A DNA stretch of 8,550 bases, from contig DATFLK010000155.1 of the NCBI GenBank assembly GCA_035267815.1, forward strand, positions 1 to 8,550, read 5' to 3'. The DNA is from DATFLK01 sp035267815 (lineage in GTDB: Bacteria > Pseudomonadota > Zetaproteobacteria > Mariprofundales > Mariprofundaceae). A program made the translations under genes and the position numbers. Shown here piece after piece: positions 1 through 6,336 of the stretch. The notes beneath the pieces are model-generated. The model did not search any database and was not told the DNA's origin. It saw only the letters and a program-made list of their open reading frames with translations. Positions within the stretch are counted from its first letter, which is position 1, and each line of letters starts with the position of its first letter.

Positions 1-590
1 CGCGACGTCTCTCCGGGCACATAGGAGACGGCCTGTACGCTCTCCTCCTCGTCATATTCGCCGGACACCCTGTCGACATGCGCCCGAAGCTCGGCGGCGT
101 TCCTGCAAAGCGCGTACTGGTTACGCACCGTCTTCAGCAGCAACGGGTAGGGCAGGTCGTCAGCCTGCTGCGCCAGCGTCTCCCACGGGAGGGTCCTGCA
201 AAAAGGGATGCGTATGCCGCCCTGGTACGCCTGAAGACGGCTCAACGCGCGCTGCTCCAGACTGGCATGGTCCGGTACCAGAAAGCGCAGCCCGACCTGC
301 TGCAGGAAGGGGGCGTAGTGCACCGTAAAGTCAGCCGATCCGTCATAGCTGGGAAGCCAGACCGCCGGCACCACGCCGGCCCGCTTCAGCGCGCTGGCAT
401 AGACGCCGGGCAACGTCTCCTCTGAATCGGGCGTGCGCACCAGACGCTGAACATAGCGGCTCCGCTCCGCCCATGGCACTCGGTGCGGCGCCGCACCGAT
501 TACCGGGATGCCGGCCCGACCGGCCGCCTGGGCGAGCGCGAAACGCTGCGACCCGTGGATATCGCTTACCAGCAGGGGCATGTCGCTCAT
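1..590 (-). CDS. ATP-grasp ligase-like protein (carboxylate-amine ligase type), C-terminus beyond window
   Basis: Translating the minus strand from the ATG at 590 gives 196 codons with no stop before the left edge, so only the N-terminal part is present. Residues 1-110 look like the alpha/beta pre-ATP-grasp domain of CarB/D-aspartate-ligase-like enzymes: a short strand (PLLVSD), a helix ending GRAGIPVIG, then AWLPSYDG (76-84) where relatives have a 'ptdD' motif. The ATP-grasp part starts at about 110: GIRIPFCRTL (125-134) matches the usual 'GipvP.T', YPLLLK (148-153) carries the probable ATP-binding lysine K153, and VQAVSYVPGE (185-194) resembles the hinge segment 'qeyipG'. The common 'DK' lysine before the IP motif appears replaced by S117-R118, which may matter for nucleotide binding. 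The ATG overlaps the transporter stop as ATGA, so translation is probably coupled. Family assignment is from motifs; the substrate (typically a carboxylate joined to an amine at ATP cost) is unknown. Confidence 0.72.
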   Translation of the reverse strand, partial: MSDMPLLVSDIHGSQRFALAQAAGRAGIPVIGAAPHRVPWAERSRYVQRLVRTPDSEETLPGVYASALKRAGVVPAVWLPSYDGSADFTVHYAPFLQQVGLRFLVPDHASLEQRALSRLQAYQGGIRIPFCRTLPWETLAQQADDLPYPLLLKTVRNQYALCRNAAELRAHVDRVSGEYDEEESVQAVSYVPGETS

Positions 591-1720
591 CGGGCCTGCC
601 TCGGCAAGGCGAATGCAGCCGGCACGCCCAGTAACGCCACCCCGCTGCAGACAAGGAAGATCACCGAGAACCCGTAGAGACCGGAAAGCCAGCCGCAGAC
701 CATGATCCCGACGGTCGTACCGAGACCGAACCCGAGCGACGAATACCATCCCTGCGCCGAGGCGTGGCGATGGGACGGTGCGAGCCGCCGGACCCATGCC
801 ACGGCATTGAGATGAAACGCGGCGAAGCTGGCTGCATGTAACAGTTGCAACAGCGCCAGCAGCCACCAGGCATGCGCCATCGCGATACCGACCCAGCGCA
901 ACGAGGCGAGCAACAGGCAACTGCCCAGCACCCATGCCGGCGCCGCCCGCTGAATCGGCCGGGACCAGCTCCACATCAGCACGATCTCGGCGATCACACC
1001 CAGCACCCAGAAGGTGGCCACCTGCCAGCCGCTATAGCCGATCTTCAGGAGATAGAGGCTGTAAAAACCGTAATAGGCACCATGCGACGCCTGCATCAGG
1101 AAACTGATGCCCATCAGCACGAGAAAAGCGGAGGAGAACCGGCCGTGCGCCTCCCTCTCGCGCTCATCCGACACCGCGTGAGCGGGGAAGCCCCGGGCCG
1201 CCACTGCCATGATCAGCATCAGCACCGCGAGCCAGTAGGGGAAATCGGGCATATGCCGGTCGGCCAGCCATGCACCGCCGGCCAGCGATACCATCACGAA
1301 ACCGATCGAGCCCCATACGCGCAGGCGACCGTAATCAACCAGCGCGGCCTCGCTGACCACGACCGACAGGCCATCGGTCAGCGGCAACACGGCGGCCCAC
1401 AGAAAACCGAATCCGAAGACCACCAGGGCCAGCCCCCATGCCGCCCCGATCCAAGCAAAGGAGACGGCGAACAGGGCCGCCAGCAACGAGGCCAGCAGCA
1501 CGAAACGCGGCATATTGAAGCGCTGATCCATCACCATGCCAACCAGCGGGGGCGCCATCACCTTGGAGAGGGAGACAAGCCCCGTCATAAAGCCGACCAC
1601 CGCCACGCCAAGCCCGCGATGTGACAGATAGACCGGGAAAAACGGCAGCATCAGCCCCATGGCGGCGAAATAGGCCGCGTAGAAGAGTCGGATATGGTGC
1701 AGGGATACATTGGAGACCAT
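587..1720 (-). CDS. Major facilitator superfamily transporter, HcaT/MFS_1-like
   Basis: A 377-residue, very hydrophobic inner-membrane protein with about 11-12 predicted membrane segments. Residues 43-65 (GFMTGLVSLSK to GMVMDQ) form the MFS motif A-like loop between helices 2 and 3. YGRLRVWGSIGF (130-141) and QGWYSSLGFGLGTTVG (323-338) are typical of the LacY/HcaT-type branch often annotated as 3-phenylpropionate transporter. The length fits that family. The ATG at 1720 is chosen because helix 1 begins about ten residues later. A longer reading up to 2005 would run through the divergent lipoprotein start. There is no Shine-Dalgarno sequence before this ATG. The stop overlaps the start of the ATP-grasp gene, suggesting one transcript and linked function, possibly import of a ligase substrate or export of its product. 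Transport direction and substrate cannot be read from the sequence. Confidence 0.85.
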   Translation of the reverse strand: MVSNVSLHHIRLFYAAYFAAMGLMLPFFPVYLSHRGLGVAVVGFMTGLVSLSKVMAPPLVGMVMDQRFNMPRFVLLASLLAALFAVSFAWIGAAWGLALVVFGFGFLWAAVLPLTDGLSVVVSEAALVDYGRLRVWGSIGFVMVSLAGGAWLADRHMPDFPYWLAVLMLIMAVAARGFPAHAVSDEREREAHGRFSSAFLVLMGISFLMQASHGAYYGFYSLYLLKIGYSGWQVATFWVLGVIAEIVLMWSWSRPIQRAAPAWVLGSCLLLASLRWVGIAMAHAWWLLALLQLLHAASFAAFHLNAVAWVRRLAPSHRHASAQGWYSSLGFGLGTTVGIMVCGWLSGLYGFSVIFLVCSGVALLGVPAAFALPRQAR

Positions 1721-1726
1721 GGCACA

Positions 1727-1732
1727 AGCATA
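1727..1732 (-). promoter_or_regulatory. Possible -10 element for a leaderless transporter transcript
   Basis: The minus strand reads TATGCT here, followed by TGTGCC and the transporter ATG. If this is a -10 hexamer, transcription would begin at or next to the A of the start codon, which would explain the missing Shine-Dalgarno sequence. The -35 position at 17-bp spacing (CTGTAT) matches TTGACA poorly. The same element at the same distance precedes hyuA. Confidence 0.3.
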
Positions 1733-1778
1733 GGTAGCTCGACCGTGAAATACAGCAGAATCATGGAATGCCGGCCTG

Positions 1779-1797
1779 TCGAACGACCACCGTTCGA
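1779..1797. promoter_or_regulatory. Inverted repeat TCGAACG-N5-CGTTCGA, candidate operator
   Basis: A perfect 7-bp inverted repeat with a 5-bp spacer (accac) sits inside the 136-bp gap between the transporter and the divergent lipoprotein gene. Its centre is about 69 bp from both start codons. The right arm also forms the 8-bp palindrome GTTCGAAC (1792-1799). Dyads in divergent intergenic regions often bind a homodimeric regulator, but no regulator gene is visible nearby. The rest of the 1721-1856 gap shows no good sigma-70 promoter for the plus-strand gene. Confidence 0.4.
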
Positions 1798-1856
1798 ACC
1801 GATCACGGGGCCACAGCGGGGTTGCACCTTCGACCGGCGTAGAGGACATTTCGCTC

Positions 1857-2879
1857 ATGAAGGGATTCCGTATCCAGACCGCATTCGGACTGTTGCTGGC
1901 ATGCGTGCTGTCGTCATGCCACCTCGACCTGATCGGGCTCAAACTTGCACCGGGCTGGCAGGCCCGCTCCCTGATCGTATACCGGCGGGCGGAACACCCC
2001 GACATGATCGTAACATCGCGGGACGGGCGCTACCTCTTTGTCAGCTGCGAAACGCGCGGGGGCGGCATCAATCCGAGCCTGATCCGCATGGATCTGAAGA
2101 ACAACCACCGGGCCATCCTGATCAAGGGGCTGATCCGTGCCGACGGCCTGAAGCTGGGACCCGACGGCAGCCTGTGGCTAGGAGAGGAGTTCGCGAACGG
2201 ACTAATCTGGCGCATCGCCGAACCGGAACACCTGATTCCCGAGCAGGAGATCAGCCGTCCCGACATGAATCCGGACGATCCCGCCATCGCAACGCTTCCC
2301 GTCGCCGGCCGCTTCTCCCATGAGGGGATCGCCTTCTCATACGACGGCAGATATGCCTATATGGCTGATGAGTGGGAGAAGGGGTGCCTCTACCGTCTCG
2401 ACATCCGATTGATGAAACTTGCGGTGCTGAATGAATCCGGAGCGTGGGTGACAATCACCAATCCCATGGAGGCGCGCCAGCAGGCGCAACTGCTGCATGG
2501 CCGCCGGTTCAACCGCATCGAGGACATGGAGACCCTACCGGATCATCGCATTCTGATGAGTGAAACCGGGACGGGTCGCATCCTCGCGCTGGACGATCGC
2601 GACGGGAGTACACCCCGAATCTCGGAATATCTGCACAACAGCAGGCTCTACCATCCGGACAATCTCGCTTGGGACAGCAAACGCAACTGGCTCTGGATCA
2701 CTGACGACGACAAGCCCTCCATCCTCTGGGCCTGGGACGGCAGCCGACTCATGCGCATCGCCAGCCACAACAAGGCTGAGATCACCGGCGTACTGGCAGC
2801 CGGCGACAACATCTATATCAACCTTCAGAACCGGAGCAATGGACCGGAATTGACCATGCGGCTGTACGAAAAGCCCTAA
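1857..2879 (+). CDS. Secreted beta-propeller lipoprotein (PhoX/DUF839- or SMP-30-like)
   Basis: The 340-residue product has a lipoprotein signal peptide: positively charged start (K2, R5), hydrophobic core 8-18 and lipobox LSSC with Cys21 as the lipidated residue. Position +2 is His rather than Asp, which by the Lol rule favours outer-membrane sorting. The mature protein has repeated propeller-blade motifs: PDMIVTSRDGRYLFVS (48-63), ADGLKLGPDGSLWLGEE (95-111), SHEGIAFSYDGRYAYMADE (154-172), IEDMETLPDHRILMSE (221-236) and HPDNLAWDSKRNWLWITDD (266-284). The 'HEGIA' and 'PDNL.wD' blades resemble PhoX/DUF839 and phytase-like or SMP-30/gluconolactonase-like propellers. The many Asp/Glu residues could bind Ca2+, as in those families. 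The enzymatic role is not resolved; a phosphoesterase or lactonase is possible. The ATG at 1857 follows AGAGGA (1841-1846) at 10-base spacing. It is divergent from the transporter. Confidence 0.78.
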   Translation: MKGFRIQTAFGLLLACVLSSCHLDLIGLKLAPGWQARSLIVYRRAEHPDMIVTSRDGRYLFVSCETRGGGINPSLIRMDLKNNHRAILIKGLIRADGLKLGPDGSLWLGEEFANGLIWRIAEPEHLIPEQEISRPDMNPDDPAIATLPVAGRFSHEGIAFSYDGRYAYMADEWEKGCLYRLDIRLMKLAVLNESGAWVTITNPMEARQQAQLLHGRRFNRIEDMETLPDHRILMSETGTGRILALDDRDGSTPRISEYLHNSRLYHPDNLAWDSKRNWLWITDDDKPSILWAWDGSRLMRIASHNKAEITGVLAAGDNIYINLQNRSNGPELTMRLYEKP

Positions 2880-2930
2880 TCCCCCTTTTTTATTATATAA
2901 ATTGAAAAACTTTTGGGGTAGGATGCGGGC
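2880..2930 (+). promoter_or_regulatory. AT-rich spacer, probable promoter and leader of the HDOD gene
   Basis: Bases 2886-2914 are nearly all A/T, in sharp contrast to the GC-rich surroundings. TATAAA at 2896-2901 (5 of 6 matches to TATAAT) and TATTAT at 2891-2896 are possible -10 elements, but neither has a good -35 at normal spacing. The T-run just after the lipoprotein stop could help end transcription, but the only stem before it is a 4-bp GGCT/AGCC pair, too weak to call a terminator. AGGA at 2920-2923 serves as the ribosome binding site for the ATG at 2931. Confidence 0.4.
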
Positions 2931-3731
2931 ATGCCCAGCGTCTACACACGAGAAGCGAGCCTGACCATGATCCGTCTGGCGAAAGAGGTTCCGGCACTTC
3001 CGGACCGCTTCGCACGGATTCAGACGGTCCTCGATCGCGAGGACTCCAGTTTCGACGAACTGGCCGAAGTTATCGGTACGGACCAGTCGACAACTGCCAT
3101 GGTGCTCAAGGCAGCCAACTCCGCCTACTACAACCGTACGGGCACGCCGGTGACCGACCTGAAGCAGGCCATTTCCCGACTGGGCCTCCGGGAGACCGGC
3201 CAGATCGCCATGAGTATGTCGCTCTGTTACGGCTTCGCCATCCCGATGGGCATGGGGAATATCCGTGCATTCTGGGCACACGCCTTTGCCGTCGGGCTTC
3301 TCAGCAAACACATGGGGAACCTGCTGGGAGAGAATAGCGACGAACTCTTCGTTGCCGGCTTGCTGCACGATATCGGCCGCGCCATTCTGGGCATCTTGGT
3401 CGATATGGACTACTTCGAGAGCCCGCTGGCACAGATGGATGGTTCGGAACTGGTCGAGGCCGAACACGAGCGCTACGGCATCGACCACGCCGAGGCCGGA
3501 GCAGAGCTTCTCAAGCTATGGCGTTTCCCGGAACGGCTGCAGAAAATCGTCGGCGGCCACCACAGTCTCGATGAGGGCGGCTTCCTGCCAGCCCGCATCT
3601 GCGCCCTAGCCAACAGCGAGGCTCATGCACGGCTTCCCTATGGCACCACCATCGACCGCGTCGGTGAAGTCATCATGGATGATTTCAAGGCCGACGCATC
3701 GGACCTGATCAAGGAGGCCGGTCTGGCCTGA
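2931..3731 (+). CDS. HDOD-domain signalling protein with retained HD residues
   Basis: The 266-residue product is essentially one HDOD domain, with no GGDEF, EAL or receiver domain attached. Diagnostic segments are LPDRFARIQTVLDRED (23-38), the very typical VLKAANSAYYNRTGTPVTDLKQAISRLGL region (58-86) and GLLHDIGRAILG (143-154). HDOD proteins are mostly non-catalytic relatives of HD phosphohydrolases that act in signalling, motility or stress control, often through protein contacts. Here several HD-type residues remain: H117, H146-D147, H186 and H210-H211, in the order seen in metal-binding HD domains. Residual hydrolase activity is therefore conceivable. The start is supported by AGGA seven bases upstream. 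It is monocistronic on the plus strand and convergent with tsaD, 20 bp apart. Its target or ligand is unknown. Confidence 0.88.
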   Translation: MPSVYTREASLTMIRLAKEVPALPDRFARIQTVLDREDSSFDELAEVIGTDQSTTAMVLKAANSAYYNRTGTPVTDLKQAISRLGLRETGQIAMSMSLCYGFAIPMGMGNIRAFWAHAFAVGLLSKHMGNLLGENSDELFVAGLLHDIGRAILGILVDMDYFESPLAQMDGSELVEAEHERYGIDHAEAGAELLKLWRFPERLQKIVGGHHSLDEGGFLPARICALANSEAHARLPYGTTIDRVGEVIMDDFKADASDLIKEAGLA

Positions 3732-3751
3732 AGCCCGCGGCTCGGTCTTAC

Positions 3752-4777
3752 TTATCCGTCCGACATGCTACTGAGCGACCAGCGCGGCGCCGCATCCCAG
3801 TGATGTGGCGCCGATCTTCCCGACTGCCGGTGAAGAAATCCGGTATAGGCAATCATGGCACCATTGTCGGTACAGTACGCTGGTTCGGGGAGATGGACGC
3901 ACACGGCGGCCTCTGACGCGGCATCAAGCAACTGGCTCCGGATCCGGCGATTGGCCGCCACGCCCCCCGCCACGACAAGATCCGACACCTTCTGTGCACG
4001 ACAGGCCCGCATCGCCTTGCCGACGAGCACATCAGAAATGGCCTGCTGGACGCCAGCCGCCAGATTCCGGCGCCCTTGCTCATCCGCTCCGTCCAGCGCC
4101 GAAGCCGCATGCAGTACCGCCGTCTTCAGACCGGAAAAGCTGAAATTGAGGTTGTTGCCCCGCAGCATGGGACGCGGCAGCGCGATCGCGCCTGCATCCC
4201 CGCCAACAGCCAGCTCGGCGATGGCCGGACCGCCAGGATAGGGCAGACCAAGCAGACGGGCCGACTTGTCAAAACACTCGCCGGCTGCATCATCCACCGT
4301 CTGGCCGAGCAACCTGTAGCGCCCCAGCGCCTCAACCCGGATCAGCATGGTATGGCCGCCCGACACCAGCAGGGTGATAAAGGGAAAGGGTGGCAGCTCA
4401 TTCGTCAGGCCCGGTGCGAACAGGTGTCCCTCCATATGGTGGATGGGCAGTACCGGAATATCGTTGACCCTTCCTACTGCCCTGGCGTAGCTGATCCCGA
4501 CCAGCAGAGCCCCCATCAGACCGGGACCGGCGGTAACCGCGATCGTATCGACATCAGGCCAGTCCAGGACCGCCTCCTGCATCACCTGATCCACCATGAC
4601 AGGCAACGCAGCCAGGTGTTCCCGCGATGCAATCTCCGGCACGATACCGCCGAAACGGGCATGGATATCGACCTGCGAGGCGATTCGTTCGGCCAGAATC
4701 CCGCCGCCACGATTCCGACCCTCATAGATTGCAACCGCCGTCTCGTCGCAGGAGGTCTCGATCCCCATGACACGCAT
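3752..4777 (-). CDS. tsaD: tRNA N6-threonylcarbamoyladenosine (t6A37) transferase subunit TsaD
   Basis: TsaD transfers the threonylcarbamoyl group from threonylcarbamoyl-AMP onto A37 of tRNAs reading ANN codons, working in the cytoplasm with TsaB and TsaE. The 341-residue length is standard and the protein looks complete. Motifs in order: GIETSCDET (5-13); HHMEGHL (113-119) with metal-ligand histidines H114 and H118; LVSGGHTML (137-145); TVDDAAGECFDKSARLLGL (160-178); NFSFSGLKTA (211-220); AGGVAANRRIR (270-280); and YCTDNGAMIA (301-310) with metal ligand D304. It has the ASKHA (actin-like ATPase) fold. Starts at GTG 4780, ATG 4777 and ATG 4768 are possible; ATG 4777 gives the family-typical MRV-GIETSCDET beginning. 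It shares one base with the hyuB stop (TGATG), and GGAGG lies at 4782-4786. tsaB, tsaC and tsaE are not in the window. Being last in a hyuAB operon is unusual. Confidence 0.97.
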   Translation of the reverse strand: MRVMGIETSCDETAVAIYEGRNRGGGILAERIASQVDIHARFGGIVPEIASREHLAALPVMVDQVMQEAVLDWPDVDTIAVTAGPGLMGALLVGISYARAVGRVNDIPVLPIHHMEGHLFAPGLTNELPPFPFITLLVSGGHTMLIRVEALGRYRLLGQTVDDAAGECFDKSARLLGLPYPGGPAIAELAVGGDAGAIALPRPMLRGNNLNFSFSGLKTAVLHAASALDGADEQGRRNLAAGVQQAISDVLVGKAMRACRAQKVSDLVVAGGVAANRRIRSQLLDAASEAAVCVHLPEPAYCTDNGAMIAYTGFLHRQSGRSAPHHWDAAPRWSLSSMSDG

Positions 4778-6336
4778 CACGCCTCCTCTTCCGCAGCTGG
4801 ACTGCCATAACCGCCACCGCCCGGTGTCTCGACAGAGAGGATATCACCGGGTCGGAGCGGCATGCTGCATTTGGCCGGCAAATCTCGCCAGCTCCCGTCG
4901 CGAAAGAGCCGGTTTCGTCCCGCCTGCCCCGACTCACCGCCGGCCAGCCCGTAGGGGCGGGAGACCCGGCGTTCGCTGAGCAGAGACACAGTACAATCGT
5001 CCAGCACCTCCCAGAAACGGACCAGTCCGTCGCCGCCGTTGTGTCTACCACGCCCGCCCGAGTCCGTCCGTACGGCATACCGGAGCACCCGTAACGGGTC
5101 GTGCATCTCCAGCACCTCGATCGAGCTGTTCCGGGTATTGGTCATATGACATTGCACAGCACATAGCCCATCGCCGTCGGCATGCGCCCCCATGCCGCCC
5201 CCGAGGGTCTCGTAATAGACCCAGTCACGACTGCCGAACAGGACGTTGTTCATGGTGCCCTGCGAGGCAGCGGGAATCCGTGTCGGCAGCGCCTTTGCCA
5301 GCGCCCCCAACACCACATCGACGATACGCTGGCTGGTCTCGACATTGCCCGCCGCGACCGCCGCCCCCGCAGTCGCGTTTACCAGACTACCTTCCGGAGC
5401 CGAAAGATGAACGGGTCGGAAGATCGCCGATGTCTGCGGCGCGCCTGCCGGCATCAGACAGCGAAACACATAGAAGACCGAGGCCGCCGTCACCGCCAGC
5501 GGACAGTTCAGCGGTCCTTCGCACTGCGGTGCCGTGCCGGAGAAATCGACCGTCGCCATCTCGCCCTCGATACGGATCGTCATCTTGATGGTCAGCGGAC
5601 CATGGGCCAGACCATCATCCTCGATTGCATCCTCGAACGTATAGGCACCATCGGGAATCCCGGCTACGCAGACGCGGCCATAGGACTCGGATGCGACCAG
5701 CAACTCCGCACATGCATCGGCAAGCGATGCGGCGCCGGCGGCCATGCCGCGATGCAGTGTGACCAGGCGCCAGGCACCCACGGCACAGGCGGCACGCTGG
5801 GCGGCCAGATCGCCCAACCGCTCATCCGGATTGCGGGCGCGGTGCATAAAGCGCTGCAGCGACTCCTCCCGATCCTCTCCGGCCCTGATCCAGTATTGCG
5901 GACTGATCACCACTCCCTCATCCGACAGGCGCCGGTGCACCCCCATCGAGCCAGGGCTCTTGCCGCCGACATCGGCATGGTGTGCGCGGCTGGCCGAAAA
6001 CCCGAGCAGGGTGTCGCCATCGAAGACGGGCATCACCACGGTAATATCGGGCAGGTGGGTCCCGCCGAGAAAGGGGTCGTTGAAGACCACCACATCACCT
6101 TCCCGCCAGTCGAACCCGGAGACGATATCCCGCATACAATAGGCCATCGATCCGAGATGTACGGGAATATGGGCCGCCTGCGCCACCAGTTCCCCGTCAA
6201 CATCGAACAGAGCGCAGGAGTAATCCTCGCGATCCTTGATGTTCGGGGAGATGGCGCTTCGTTTCAGCACCGTTCCCATCTCCTCACAGATGGCCGACAG
6301 ACGGTGCGAAAACAGGCTCAGCTCGACCGGATTCAC
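4777..6336 (-). CDS. hyuB: Hydantoinase B / 5-oxoprolinase-type beta subunit
   Basis: The 519-residue product matches the HyuB (Hydantoinase_B) family over its whole length. This subunit is the hydrolase half of N-methylhydantoinase- or 5-oxoprolinase-type complexes that open cyclic amides at ATP cost together with HyuA. Visible hallmarks: SPNIKDREDYSCALFD (30-45), AQAAHIPVHLGSM (52-64), NDPFLGGTHLPDIT (86-99), SRAHHADVGGKSPGSM (116-131), GDLAAQRAA (175-183), and at the C-terminus RTDSGGRGRHNGGDG (423-437) and TPGGGGYGSP (504-513). The His and Asp residues of THLPD and AHHAD are my inferred active-site candidates. The start is GTG at 6336, overlapping the hyuA stop as GTGA, with GGAGG (6344-6348) seven bases upstream. 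That pattern argues for tight stoichiometric coupling with HyuA. Natural substrate (hydantoin, 5-oxoproline, lactam or other) is not determined. Confidence 0.93.
   Translation of the reverse strand: MNPVELSLFSHRLSAICEEMGTVLKRSAISPNIKDREDYSCALFDVDGELVAQAAHIPVHLGSMAYCMRDIVSGFDWREGDVVVFNDPFLGGTHLPDITVVMPVFDGDTLLGFSASRAHHADVGGKSPGSMGVHRRLSDEGVVISPQYWIRAGEDREESLQRFMHRARNPDERLGDLAAQRAACAVGAWRLVTLHRGMAAGAASLADACAELLVASESYGRVCVAGIPDGAYTFEDAIEDDGLAHGPLTIKMTIRIEGEMATVDFSGTAPQCEGPLNCPLAVTAASVFYVFRCLMPAGAPQTSAIFRPVHLSAPEGSLVNATAGAAVAAGNVETSQRIVDVVLGALAKALPTRIPAASQGTMNNVLFGSRDWVYYETLGGGMGAHADGDGLCAVQCHMTNTRNSSIEVLEMHDPLRVLRYAVRTDSGGRGRHNGGDGLVRFWEVLDDCTVSLLSERRVSRPYGLAGGESGQAGRNRLFRDGSWRDLPAKCSMPLRPGDILSVETPGGGGYGSPAAEEEA

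Noticed and set aside
78..425. 115-codon plus-strand frame at the left end
   Set aside because: It is opposite the ATP-grasp gene, whose frame stays open to the edge and shows family motifs.
845..1624. 259-codon plus-strand frame opposite the transporter
   Set aside because: The His/Gln/Arg-rich product is typical of the reverse complement of membrane-protein codons; the transporter reading is clearly real.
1721..2005. N-terminal extension of the transporter to an ATG at 2005
   Set aside because: The extra 95 residues are not membrane-like, overlap the lipoprotein signal-peptide coding region and are not expected in this family.
2854..2896. Rho-independent terminator after the lipoprotein gene
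   Set aside because: The T-run is present but the only stem before it is four base pairs (GGCT/AGCC), with several unpaired bases between stem and T-run.
2535..3488. 317-codon minus-strand frame across the lipoprotein and HDOD genes
   Set aside because: It crosses the AT-rich intergenic spacer and both well-supported plus-strand genes; no motif or ribosome binding site supports it.
3732..3751. Bidirectional terminator between the HDOD gene and tsaD
   Set aside because: The 20-bp gap has only a 4-bp AGCC/GGCT pairing and no T-tract on either strand.
4778..4780. GTG at 4780 as the tsaD start
   Set aside because: It lies only one base after GGAGG, too close for normal initiation; the next codon, ATG 4777, gives the family-typical N-terminus.
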